From contig JBJEDU010000030.1 of the NCBI GenBank assembly GCA_051872395.1, positions 1 through 64,000 on the forward strand: a stretch of DNA of 64,000 bases, read 5' to 3'. The DNA comes from JBJEDU01 sp051872395. GTDB lineage: Bacteria > Bacillota_I > Bacilli_A > RFN20 > CAG-826. Below are positions 34,777 through 43,624 of the stretch, piece by piece. Within the stretch, counting starts at the first letter, position 1. Each line of letters starts with the position of its first letter. The notes below the pieces were generated by a model. The model worked only from the letters and a program-made list of their open reading frames with translations, made no database searches and was not told the DNA's origin. The position numbers and the translations under genes are program-made.

Positions 34777-36234
34777 ATGAACAAAAAAACTATTATTCCT
34801 GTATTGTTCTTTGCTAGCATCTTAACTTTAACTAGTTGCTCTAAACCTAGCGAAGGGACATCTGAAGGAAAAACTGTCATTACATTCGCTGGAAGAAGTA
34901 ATGAAAACGAAGAGGCTAATTATCGTCAATTCATTGCTGAATTCGAAGAATTACACCCAGACATTAAGGTTAATATCGAATGGTATGCGAACGAAAATGC
35001 CTATAACCAAGCGTTGAGTGGAAAACTTAGAAAATTACCTGACATTTTTATGCTTTCAGATGACCAATTTATTCCATACGCTGAAGGTGGTTTCTTAGCT
35101 GATTATCGTGATTATGTCGATATGGATGAATTAAAAGAACTCGTCTATGAATATGGCGCGGAAGCATATTGTTATAATACAAGAACTGACGTTTATGGTT
35201 GGGATGAAGATGATCCCGATTGTGGATTCTTTGGTTATCCAAAAGATCAAGGTCCAATCGCTATTATGTATAACAAAACATTATTCACATCTTTGATGGA
35301 AAGATATAATGCACAAGTTAGTGATTCATCATTACAACTTAAATTACCATCACCAACTCATCCTTATACATACGCTGAATTTATCGAAGTATGTGGAAAA
35401 TTAAAAGACGCTGATGGCAGTGCCACTTTCTATCCAGTGGCTGGATATGATTTTGATAGTGCCATTTATTCAAATAATGCAAACTACTTTAATGAAGATG
35501 CGACAGTGCAAACTATTACTACTGATAACTTCATTGAAGCGGTTGAATTCTATCGTGATTTATATTCCACTGGTTGTATTGCTCCTTATGGAGGAACAGT
35601 TGTTGGTAATGAATCAACATTCATTTCTGGAAGAAATGTCTTCTATTATGCTGGACCATGGAAATGTAAAGATTATTGGAAACAAATTGATAATTTTGAA
35701 TGGGATTTAATTCCAATGTGTGTTGGTCCTGCTGAAGGTGCACTTTCAACTTCTTATATTGGTTCTATGGGCTATGTCATTGCTCAAAGATCCACTGTTA
35801 AAGAACAAGCTATCGAATTAGCGAAATATTTAGCCACTAATGAAAGCAGTCAACGTTCTCAATATATGAGAGGACAAGCGATTCCTAACATTAAAACAAT
35901 GAGTGAAGAATATATAAATGATACATACAACTTATTAAATGGTAAAAATCCAGCAAATAGAGCGTGTTGGATTGATATCGTTGATGGAACTGGTACTACC
36001 AAAGTTGATGAAAATGGTGAAGAATACACTGATGTTGTTACTGGTCATTATCGTCCAGCCAAATACACCTATTCCTCAACATGGAGAACCGATTTATCAA
36101 ACTGGCTCGCTGGTCAAGGCACTAATGGTAAAAACGTTTGGAAAGGGGAAATTACACCTCGTGATGCTTTGACTCAATTTGCCCCAACTTTACAAACTTA
36201 CCTTGAAAACATGAAAGAACAAAGTTCATTGTAA
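34777..36234 (+). CDS. Extracellular sugar-binding lipoprotein of ABC importer
   Basis: 485 residues, lipobox LTSC, and the family 1 solute-binding fold: ITFAGRSNENEEANYRQFIAEF, then LSDDQFIPYAEGG, a GGFLADYRDYVD hinge region, GPIAIMYNKTLF, and FISGRNVFYYAGPWKC. Aromatic residues typical of oligosaccharide pockets are frequent. GGAGG precedes the ATG. It delivers sugar to the two permeases that follow; the ATPase may be the one at 52431 or MsmK. Confidence 0.93.
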   Translation: MNKKTIIPVLFFASILTLTSCSKPSEGTSEGKTVITFAGRSNENEEANYRQFIAEFEELHPDIKVNIEWYANENAYNQALSGKLRKLPDIFMLSDDQFIPYAEGGFLADYRDYVDMDELKELVYEYGAEAYCYNTRTDVYGWDEDDPDCGFFGYPKDQGPIAIMYNKTLFTSLMERYNAQVSDSSLQLKLPSPTHPYTYAEFIEVCGKLKDADGSATFYPVAGYDFDSAIYSNNANYFNEDATVQTITTDNFIEAVEFYRDLYSTGCIAPYGGTVVGNESTFISGRNVFYYAGPWKCKDYWKQIDNFEWDLIPMCVGPAEGALSTSYIGSMGYVIAQRSTVKEQAIELAKYLATNESSQRSQYMRGQAIPNIKTMSEEYINDTYNLLNGKNPANRACWIDIVDGTGTTKVDENGEEYTDVVTGHYRPAKYTYSSTWRTDLSNWLAGQGTNGKNVWKGEITPRDALTQFAPTLQTYLENMKEQSSL

Positions 36235-36235
36235 T

Positions 36236-37219
36236 ATGACTGACGTAGCTTTAAATAATAACAACGATATTGAGTTAGTTAATAACCTTAACTATAACCC
36301 AAATAAAAAAGAGAAAAGAAAATCTTTGGAAAAAAGAGAAAGTCGAATTGCTTTCTGCTTTGTCCTTATCAAGATTGTTGGCTTTGTCATCTTTACTCTT
36401 TTCCCAGTTTGTATTGCTTTGATATATTCATTCTCTAATATGGACCCATGGCGATTTCCAGACTTAGTATTCAAATATTTTGGAAACGCTAATTTCTGGT
36501 GTGGGTTCAATAACTATGTAAATTTATTTACTAATCAAATTTATAGCGCTCAATTTTATAAATCTATCGCTAATACATTAATTAATGTCATTTCAGTTCC
36601 TCTTGGAATGATGCTCGGTTTAGTTTTAGCGATGATATTAACAAAGAAAACCATCAAATTTAAGGCAGTATTCAGAGTTTTAATTTATATGCCAGTCGTC
36701 GCTAGTGCAGTGGCTATTGGCTATATTTGGAGATATATTTTTGAAACTGAATATGGTCTTTTAGAAAAGATATTCCATTTCAATGTCAACTGGTTTTCTA
36801 ATGTGAATTTAACACGTTTAGCGATTATCATTAAAAACTCTTGGGGTTCGATGGGCCGTTCAATGATTTTATATCTCGCAGCGATGCTCGCAATCCCTCA
36901 AAGTTATTATGAGGCCGCCGAAATTGATGGGGCAAACAGTACTCAACAATTCTTTAAAATCACTTTGCCTTTAGTTTCTCCAACGACATTCTATTTGTTA
37001 GTTATGGGAATTATTGGTCACTTACAAAGTTATAATGACTCACAAATCTTCGCGAGCGAAGCTAGTGGTAGTAGAACGGTCGTTTGGTTCATTTGGAACT
37101 ATGGTATTAAAAACCACCAATACGGATTAGCGGCCGCAGCGAGTGTTTTGCTAGCGATATTCATCATGGGACTTACTATTGTCCAATTCAAAATTAATGG
37201 AAGGAGAAAGTTAAAATAA
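36236..37219 (+). CDS. Sugar ABC transporter permease (MsmF/MalF type)
   Basis: 327 residues with six membrane segments. The EAA loop that docks the ATPase reads YYEAAEIDGANSTQQFFKI followed by TLPLVSP, as in MalF-type subunits. It begins one base after the binding-protein stop. A 30-residue Asn-rich, charged N-terminal extension precedes the first helix. Confidence 0.95.
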   Translation: MTDVALNNNNDIELVNNLNYNPNKKEKRKSLEKRESRIAFCFVLIKIVGFVIFTLFPVCIALIYSFSNMDPWRFPDLVFKYFGNANFWCGFNNYVNLFTNQIYSAQFYKSIANTLINVISVPLGMMLGLVLAMILTKKTIKFKAVFRVLIYMPVVASAVAIGYIWRYIFETEYGLLEKIFHFNVNWFSNVNLTRLAIIIKNSWGSMGRSMILYLAAMLAIPQSYYEAAEIDGANSTQQFFKITLPLVSPTTFYLLVMGIIGHLQSYNDSQIFASEASGSRTVVWFIWNYGIKNHQYGLAAAASVLLAIFIMGLTIVQFKINGRRKLK

Positions 37220-37220
37220 T

Positions 37221-38210
37221 ATGAAATTATTAATTACTATTCTATGTGTAATCGTGGCTATTATTTTAATTTTTGTATTAGTCCATTATATTATTCGTTT
37301 AATCGCGAGAAGACAAATTATTAAAGAAGGTGTGGTCGATCCAAACGTCATCGATGAATTTTGTTCGAATAGAACTCAAAAATATGATTTTGTTTCGACT
37401 CATATTGGATATTATTCCATATTGGTTATTGCTTGTTTATCGACATTATTCCCATTCATTTGGATGATTTTAACATCATTAAAAACTGTCGCTGAAGCGA
37501 GTGATGTTGTTAATCTTCACTTCTTTCCTGCCGTTCCACAGTGGAGCAACTACAAAGCAGTATTTGAAAGATTAAATATTTTAACTGGTCTTAAAAATAC
37601 CATGATTATTGAAATTGGTACTTTACCAATTTCCTTATTTGTCTCTGCTTTAGTAGCATATGCTTTTGAAAAGATGAAACTTCGTCATAAAACATTCTGG
37701 CTCTTATTCATTATGAGTGGAATGATGGTTCCATATGCTTCAGTTTTATTACCTCAATATAGAATGTGGAACTATATCTTTAATGATGAACCAGGATTAT
37801 GGCCATTTATTTTACCTACTTGGTTTGGTAATGTCAGTGTCGTCTTCTTCTTCATTCAATATATGAAAGGAATCCCAAGCGAATTATTTGAAGCTAGTAA
37901 AATCGATGGCGCGGGTTATTTCAAATCTTTTCTTCTCATTATGCTTCCAAATATGGTGCTTGCAATTGTTTGCCAAGCGGTCTTTGGATTTGTCAGTCAC
38001 TGGAATGACTTCTTTGGACCATCCATTTATTTGAGTGATCCACAGTATAAGACATTACAAGTTTTACTTTATAGCTTTGCTAGTAGTGGCACTGATAAAC
38101 CAATGTTATATGCGGCAAGTTTTATCACTTGTATTCCACTTTTTGTCATCTATTTAGCGTTCCAAAAATTCTTTGTTGGCTCTTTAGCGATTTCTGGAAT
38201 CAAGGAGTAA
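37221..38210 (+). CDS. Sugar ABC transporter permease (MsmG/MalG type)
   Basis: 329 residues. An extra N-terminal helix (about 2-26) precedes the usual six; the EAA loop reads LFEASKIDGAGYFKSFLLI then MLPNM. AISGIKE at the C-terminus is the classic MalG ending (..G-xx-GA-x-KG). Two bases separate it from the first permease gene. Heterodimer partner of the 36236 protein. Confidence 0.95.
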   Translation: MKLLITILCVIVAIILIFVLVHYIIRLIARRQIIKEGVVDPNVIDEFCSNRTQKYDFVSTHIGYYSILVIACLSTLFPFIWMILTSLKTVAEASDVVNLHFFPAVPQWSNYKAVFERLNILTGLKNTMIIEIGTLPISLFVSALVAYAFEKMKLRHKTFWLLFIMSGMMVPYASVLLPQYRMWNYIFNDEPGLWPFILPTWFGNVSVVFFFIQYMKGIPSELFEASKIDGAGYFKSFLLIMLPNMVLAIVCQAVFGFVSHWNDFFGPSIYLSDPQYKTLQVLLYSFASSGTDKPMLYAASFITCIPLFVIYLAFQKFFVGSLAISGIKE

Positions 38211-38219
38211 GAAATTTTT

Positions 38220-39965
38220 ATGAAATATTCAAAATGTTTTATTTCTAAAGAATATCCACGTCCAAACTTCACGAGAAATGATTATTTATCATTAAATGGT
38301 GAATGGGATTTTTGTTTTCTTGATGAAGACACGATGAATATTTCAAATGTTACTTTCGATAAAAAGATTATTGTTCCTTATACTTATAACACTAAGAAAA
38401 GTGGTATCAATGTCGATACTTTTTATCCTGTTGTTTGGTATAAAAGAACATTTAAAATTAACACTAATAAAAAGAGAATAATCCTCCATCTTGATGGAGT
38501 GGATTATTATTCTTATGTTTATGTTAATCACCATTTAGCGGGCTCTTTTTCTTCTGGTTATACTCGTCATAGTGTCGATATTAGTGAATTTGTTAATAAA
38601 AATAACGAAGAAAATGAATTAATTATTAAATGTATCGACACGAAAGAATCACATCAACCACGTGGTAAACAAAGATATATCGACCATAACGTTTCTTGTT
38701 TTTATGAAGAGACGACTGGGATATATAAAACCGTTTGGTTAGAATTTGTTAATGATGTCTATCTTAAAAGTGTTCATCAAGATGTTATATTCGCTGAAGA
38801 CGCGATTAAATATTCTTATACTTTAAATAAATTTAAAGATAATTTAAAACTTAATATTAAAGTATATTATGCGGATAAATTAATTAAATCAGTGAGCGAA
38901 GATTTATTAGATAGAACGGGAAGTATTACTTTATGTTTACGAGATAAAGATAGAATATTACCGGTTCATTATTGGGGCATTGCTAATCCTCGTTTATATG
39001 ATGTTGAATACACTTTATATTTAAATGATGAAGTTATTGATTTTGTCTCTTCTTATAGCGGGATTGCCTCTTTCACTAATGTGAATAACATTATTAAAAT
39101 TAATCATTGGCCAATTTATTTAAAAATGGTTCTTGATCAAGGATATTATCCTGACCAAGGTTTAACTGGTGATTTCGATTTATTTGAACAAGATATTTTA
39201 TTAATGAAATCGCTCGGATTTAATGGAGCGAGAAAACATCAAAAAATTGAAGATGAAAGATACCATTATTTATGTGATGTTTTAGGTTTTTATAGTTGGG
39301 TAGAAATGCCATCAAGTTATTATTTTGATGAATTTGCCCTTCAAGAAATTAATAAAAATTGGCTAGATATTTTATATCAATATCATGATTATCCTTCCGT
39401 GATGGCGTTTGTTATTTATAACGAGTCTTGGGGTGTCATGCATATTAATGACAACAAAGAACAACAAAACGCTTCTTTATCTTTATACCACTTAACTAAA
39501 GCAGTGTTCCCATATAAATTCGCTATATCTAATGATGGATGGGAACACACTAAGTCGGATTTATTAACTACCCATAATTATGCACAAAATAAAGAAGCCT
39601 TCTTAAAGAGTTATCAAAATAAAGAAGTTTTTGTTAATAATTTAAAAACTACTTTATTGAATAGAAATCCTTTCGCTTCAGGTTTTGTTTATGAAAATCA
39701 ACCAATCGTTATTTCTGAATGTTTGGGAACTTCATTTGAAAAAGAAAATAAATCATCAACATGGGGTTATGGAAATAAAGCAAAAGATGAAGAAGAATTT
39801 TATTCACGATTAAAAGATATTATTGAAAGTATTTCTTCTTTAGATTTTGTTAGTGGATATTGCATTACTCAACTTCGTGATGTGGGTTTAGAAACTAATG
39901 GATTATTAGATTTAAAAGGTAATCTAAAATTTGATGTTAATCGAATCAAGGAGATTATTAAATAA
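38220..39965 (+). CDS. GH2-family glycoside hydrolase (beta-glucuronidase/beta-galactosidase type)
   Basis: 581 residues, similar in length to beta-glucuronidases. Domains in order: jelly-roll sugar-binding (LSLNGEWDFCF ... WYKRTF ... LHLDGVDYYSYVYVNHHLAG), Ig-like domain (about 180-285), and TIM barrel. The acid/base Glu402 is in FVIYNESWG and the nucleophile Glu500 in PIVISECLG; the LGFNGARKHQKIEDERYHYL block matches the GH2 barrel (GxNxxRxxHxP), though the usual H-x-P here is H-Q-K. Cytoplasmic. It removes terminal residues from imported oligosaccharides. GH2 subfamily and sugar are not resolved. Confidence 0.85.
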   Translation: MKYSKCFISKEYPRPNFTRNDYLSLNGEWDFCFLDEDTMNISNVTFDKKIIVPYTYNTKKSGINVDTFYPVVWYKRTFKINTNKKRIILHLDGVDYYSYVYVNHHLAGSFSSGYTRHSVDISEFVNKNNEENELIIKCIDTKESHQPRGKQRYIDHNVSCFYEETTGIYKTVWLEFVNDVYLKSVHQDVIFAEDAIKYSYTLNKFKDNLKLNIKVYYADKLIKSVSEDLLDRTGSITLCLRDKDRILPVHYWGIANPRLYDVEYTLYLNDEVIDFVSSYSGIASFTNVNNIIKINHWPIYLKMVLDQGYYPDQGLTGDFDLFEQDILLMKSLGFNGARKHQKIEDERYHYLCDVLGFYSWVEMPSSYYFDEFALQEINKNWLDILYQYHDYPSVMAFVIYNESWGVMHINDNKEQQNASLSLYHLTKAVFPYKFAISNDGWEHTKSDLLTTHNYAQNKEAFLKSYQNKEVFVNNLKTTLLNRNPFASGFVYENQPIVISECLGTSFEKENKSSTWGYGNKAKDEEEFYSRLKDIIESISSLDFVSGYCITQLRDVGLETNGLLDLKGNLKFDVNRIKEIIK

Positions 39966-39967
39966 TT

Positions 39968-41155
39968 ATGCTTATCTTAGTGTGTAATGCTGGTAGTACC
40001 TCCTTAAAATTTAAATTATATGATTTTCCAGAAGAAAAACTTTTGTCTTCAGCGAAAATTGAAAGAATCGGGGATGATAAATATTCCATCTTTCATTTTG
40101 AAAATCATTTAAATAATCATGTTTATGATAATTCTTCTTTAATTATTAAAGATTATGTTTCAGGTATTTCTTTATTTTTAAATTCGTTGATAGAAAAAGA
40201 GAAAGTTATCAAAAATATTAAAGAGATTTCCGCGGTTGGTTTTAAAACGGTCATCTCTAAAGGATATAACGACGTCCATATTATTACTGATGAAGTCATC
40301 AAGGGAATGGAAGAATATCTCGATATCGCAAAAGTTCATAATACTTGTTATATTTCCGTTATTAATGCTTTTAGAAATATTGATTCATCAATTCCACTAG
40401 TGGGAGTTTTTGAAACTTCATTCCATAAAACGATAAGTAAAGAAAAATATACTTATCCAATTCCTTTAAAATATCGTGAAAAATTCAATGTGAGAAAATA
40501 TGGATACCATGGTTCATCTCACGAATATAGCGCGTCTCTAATCAAAAATAAATTTGGCGATAATATTAAACACATATCTTTACATCTTGGTGGTTCGAGT
40601 TCCGCCTGCGCGATTTATGATGGCAAAAGTGTCGATTCATCTTTTGCGATGTCGCTTCAAACCGGATTAATGCACGCTTATCGAAGCGGTGATGTCGATA
40701 GTTTTATTTTCCCATTTTTATTAAATCGAGGATACTCTTTAGAGGAAATTGAAAACGACCTCGCTAAAGAGGGAGGACTCAAAGGTATCTATTTAAAAAG
40801 CGGAGATGTAAGAGACATTCTTGATGGGGTTAAAAATAACGATGAAAACGCAGTGCTCGCACTTGATATGTTTGCTTATTACGTCAAACGATATATTGGA
40901 AGCTTTATGGCCATTCTTTCAGGAGTTGATGTTATCTCTTTTTCCGGAGGGATTGGTGAAAAATCTCCATATATTAGAAATTTAATATTAAAAGATTTAT
41001 CTCCATTAGGAATTGAATTAGATAATGATAAAAATGAGAATATTCCTTCTGATGGAATTATTTCTAAAGATAGTTCAAAAGTCAAAATCGTGGTAGTGAA
41101 CACTGATGAAGAAATAATTGTCAGTAGAAAGACTTACAAGAAAATTTATGGATAA
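39968..41155 (+). CDS. Divergent acetate-kinase-family enzyme (ASKHA fold), substrate probably not acetate
   Basis: 395 residues of the AckA family: CNAGSTSLKF (Asn7), KVHNT (His124), KYGYHGSSH (His181), AYRSGDVD (Arg239), SGGIGEKSP and NTDEEI (C-terminal Glu). Acetate kinases make ATP from acetyl phosphate. Compared with the well-studied Methanosarcina enzyme, the substrate arginine in VGHR-x-VHGG (Arg91) is lysine (VGFKTV, Lys93), the catalytic Asp148 of FDTAFH is Glu149 (FETSFH), and Asn211 of HLGNG is Gly209 (HLGGS). These changes at three key sites suggest another carboxylate or weak activity. Its end overlaps the DUF2877 gene by 8 bases. In related FdrA loci the kinase is carbamate kinase; this enzyme takes that place. 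Confidence 0.85.
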   Translation: MLILVCNAGSTSLKFKLYDFPEEKLLSSAKIERIGDDKYSIFHFENHLNNHVYDNSSLIIKDYVSGISLFLNSLIEKEKVIKNIKEISAVGFKTVISKGYNDVHIITDEVIKGMEEYLDIAKVHNTCYISVINAFRNIDSSIPLVGVFETSFHKTISKEKYTYPIPLKYREKFNVRKYGYHGSSHEYSASLIKNKFGDNIKHISLHLGGSSSACAIYDGKSVDSSFAMSLQTGLMHAYRSGDVDSFIFPFLLNRGYSLEEIENDLAKEGGLKGIYLKSGDVRDILDGVKNNDENAVLALDMFAYYVKRYIGSFMAILSGVDVISFSGGIGEKSPYIRNLILKDLSPLGIELDNDKNENIPSDGIISKDSSKVKIVVVNTDEEIIVSRKTYKKIYG

Positions 41156-41933
41156 GGTTGATGGAATATTTGGCGATGCTTTTTTAAAACGTGACCTTTT
41201 ATATTTAAAGGTATGCAATATTTTTTCTAAGGCCATATATTTGGTAGATAAAGAAAAAAACATCTATGTTATCTACGATATGGATTTACAAAAGATAGAT
41301 TTTGGTATCGGTGTAAAAAACTTCAAACAAGTTTTTGATGAACATCATATATATATTTCTCAAGTCGCGATATTTGATGGAGAATTAAAAATTGGAAATA
41401 TCACTATTTCTCCAATCAAATATGAACTGATTAAAAAAGAAGAAAATATTCCTCTTATCGATATTATTACTCAATATGGTAAGGGTGATTTTTACGATTA
41501 TTTCATCAATCATAAAGATAATAATTATTTATCTTCTTTTTATTCTTCTTTTTATCAATCACTTATCGATAAAAATGAAAAACAATTAGATTTATCAATA
41601 AATAAATTAATTGGTTATGGTAAAGGATTAACTCCCGATTTTGATGATTATCTTGTTGGACTTTTATATGCCTTTAATAAAATTGATAATCAAAGATTTG
41701 AATTATTAAAAAATGCGACGATTAATAACATTAACATTACTACGACAATATCCCAAAGATATTTATTAAATGCGACAAAAGCTTCACAATTTGACATTGT
41801 AACAAATGTCAATAAAGACAAAGTCAATAAAGAAGACGCTTTGCTTCTTCTTTCATTTGGTCAGTCCAGCGGCACTAATATTGCCTTTGGAATATATCAC
41901 GCAAGAAAGTTGAGTGAAGAATATGGGATTTGA
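41148..41933 (+). CDS. DUF2877 protein (AllH/YlbF-like, oxamate carbamoyltransferase subunit homologue)
   Basis: From ATG 41148, overlapping the kinase gene, 261 residues. The DUF2877 signature GKGLTPDFDDYLVGLLYAF lies near 155-175, and the later SSGTNIAFGIYHA is the second conserved block. In Escherichia coli the homologue (YlbF/AllH), with FdrA and YlbE, forms the oxamate carbamoyltransferase that phosphorolyses oxalurate. The family signature usually has GxGxGLTPSGDDFL; here SGDD is DFDD. The FdrA and DUF1116 partners are at 46928 and 48463 in the same operon, separated by four other genes. Confidence 0.8.
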   Translation: MDKVDGIFGDAFLKRDLLYLKVCNIFSKAIYLVDKEKNIYVIYDMDLQKIDFGIGVKNFKQVFDEHHIYISQVAIFDGELKIGNITISPIKYELIKKEENIPLIDIITQYGKGDFYDYFINHKDNNYLSSFYSSFYQSLIDKNEKQLDLSINKLIGYGKGLTPDFDDYLVGLLYAFNKIDNQRFELLKNATINNINITTTISQRYLLNATKASQFDIVTNVNKDKVNKEDALLLLSFGQSSGTNIAFGIYHARKLSEEYGI

Positions 41934-42804
41934 AAAAATTAACAAAGGCTTATACATCTTAAAAATACCTTTCGCTAATATTTATGTAGCGATTTATTTA
42001 CTGATAAATAAGAAAAAAATCTTAATTGATTCTGGTTTGTCTAGCGATAATATCACGACATATTTATTACCAGCATTAAAGGAATTAGGATTAGATATTT
42101 TAGATATCGATATATTAACGCAAACACATACCCACGCGGATCATATAGGTGGACATTATAAAATTAAAGAACTCAATCCAAATATAAAAGTTTATGCGAT
42201 AAAAGAAAGCATCGATAAAATTAATAATCCATTATTTTATAACACTGAAATAAGAAAAGTATTTCCATTTGATTCACCATCTCCCAATTATGAATTAAAA
42301 GGAATACCAGTCGATTATGTTTTAAAAGACAATGAAATAATTGATGACAAAATCAAAGTAATTTACACTCCTGGTCATGATGATGATTGTGTTTCCTTTT
42401 TAGATATGGAAAGCAATATTTTATTGACGGGAGATAGTATTCAACAACACGGCACCGATACGCAAGGTATGGCGCTTTACATGTATATTGATTCTTATAT
42501 CGAAACATTAAATAAACTTAAAACATTACATTTAGACGGGATTATTTCTGGTCATCCATTCAACCCATATAACGAATATATTTTAGGAAAAGAAAACGTT
42601 AATAATTTTATCGATTTTAATTTAAAAATAGTCGATGAATATAACGAAATTATTAAAGAGAATATAACCTTAGATATTCATGATTTGGTCAAAATGATTA
42701 TTAAACACAATAATAAGCAAATACCAAATTATTTATTCCTTGGTTTATATACAGTGAGTCAACATCTTGAATATATAAAAAAGAAAGAAGGCGAAAAAAG
42801 ATGA
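41923..42804 (+). CDS. Metallo-beta-lactamase-fold hydrolase (lactonase candidate)
   Basis: 293 residues from ATG 41923 (a GTG at 41914 is the alternative); it overlaps the DUF2877 gene by 11 bases and the SDR gene by 4. The zinc ligands are complete: THTHADH, PGHDDDC (His), LLTGDS (Asp) and ISGHPFNP (His). Members include glyoxalase II, lactonases and other esterases. Sitting between a sugar-dehydrogenase candidate and an aldonate dehydratase, opening an aldonolactone ring is the natural guess. That is inference from context. Confidence 0.85.
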   Translation: MGFEKINKGLYILKIPFANIYVAIYLLINKKKILIDSGLSSDNITTYLLPALKELGLDILDIDILTQTHTHADHIGGHYKIKELNPNIKVYAIKESIDKINNPLFYNTEIRKVFPFDSPSPNYELKGIPVDYVLKDNEIIDDKIKVIYTPGHDDDCVSFLDMESNILLTGDSIQQHGTDTQGMALYMYIDSYIETLNKLKTLHLDGIISGHPFNPYNEYILGKENVNNFIDFNLKIVDEYNEIIKENITLDIHDLVKMIIKHNNKQIPNYLFLGLYTVSQHLEYIKKKEGEKR

Positions 42805-43592
42805 ATAAAACTGTTTTAGTTACTGGTTCATCACATGGTATTGGAGAAGCGACCGCGATTGCGTTCGCTAAACTGGGTTATGGCGTTGGTGTCAATACTT
42901 TCTCCGATTTGAATGAAGCCAATCGAGTGAGAGATATTTGTCGAAGTTATGGTGTGAAAGCTGAAAGCTATATTTATGATGTCTCTAATAGCGAAGAAGT
43001 CGAAAAAATGATGAATGAATTCATTAAAGACTTCGGCCATATTGATGTTTTAGTCAATAACGCTGGAGGAGCGCTTAAAATGCCAAAAGGACCATTTTAT
43101 GAGATGCCAGTCGAATACTGGGATTCTCAAATTCGACTCAATCTTAGCCAAGCAGCCTACACTTCACGAATCGCGATGAAAAATATGATTGATAATCATA
43201 TCAAAGGCAAAATTATCAACATTTCAAGCGTTCATAGTCTCGTGACTTATGTTAGAAGAAAAACTCTTCCTTACTGCGCGGCAAAGGGTGGACTTAATAT
43301 GTTCACTAAAGCATTAGGAGTAGAAGCAATTAAATATGGCATTAATGTCAACGCAATTGCGCCTGGGTTTATTAAAACGACCGCGACCACGAGATATAAC
43401 GAAAAAGAATTAGAAGCGTTTTTAAGAAAGATTCCAGCAGGAAGACTTGGATGCACTGATGATATAGTCAACATGGTTCTCTTCTTAGCGGATGATACTA
43501 AATCGAGTTTCATCGTCGGACAAACATTTGTCATCGATGGTGGTCAATCAATCGATGGTGCGATTGATTATATGTTAGATAGTGAAATCTAA
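42801..43592 (+). CDS. Short-chain dehydrogenase/reductase (sugar 1-dehydrogenase candidate)
   Basis: 263 residues, classical SDR. NAD(P) motif VTGSSHGIGEATAIAFA (TGxxxGIG), NNAGG, the catalytic Ser in INISSVHS, and PYCAAKGGLNMF (YxxxK). The sequence resembles glucose 1-dehydrogenase-type SDRs (VNAIAPGFIKT, GRLGCTDDI, VIDGGQS). Next to an IlvD/EDD dehydratase and MBL protein, oxidation of a free aldose to its lactone is a coherent role; reduction of a keto acid is the alternative. Confidence 0.88.
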   Translation: MNKTVLVTGSSHGIGEATAIAFAKLGYGVGVNTFSDLNEANRVRDICRSYGVKAESYIYDVSNSEEVEKMMNEFIKDFGHIDVLVNNAGGALKMPKGPFYEMPVEYWDSQIRLNLSQAAYTSRIAMKNMIDNHIKGKIINISSVHSLVTYVRRKTLPYCAAKGGLNMFTKALGVEAIKYGINVNAIAPGFIKTTATTRYNEKELEAFLRKIPAGRLGCTDDIVNMVLFLADDTKSSFIVGQTFVIDGGQSIDGAIDYMLDSEI

Positions 43593-43624
43593 AACTTAAA
43601 TAAAAGAAAGAGGGTATTATTTTT

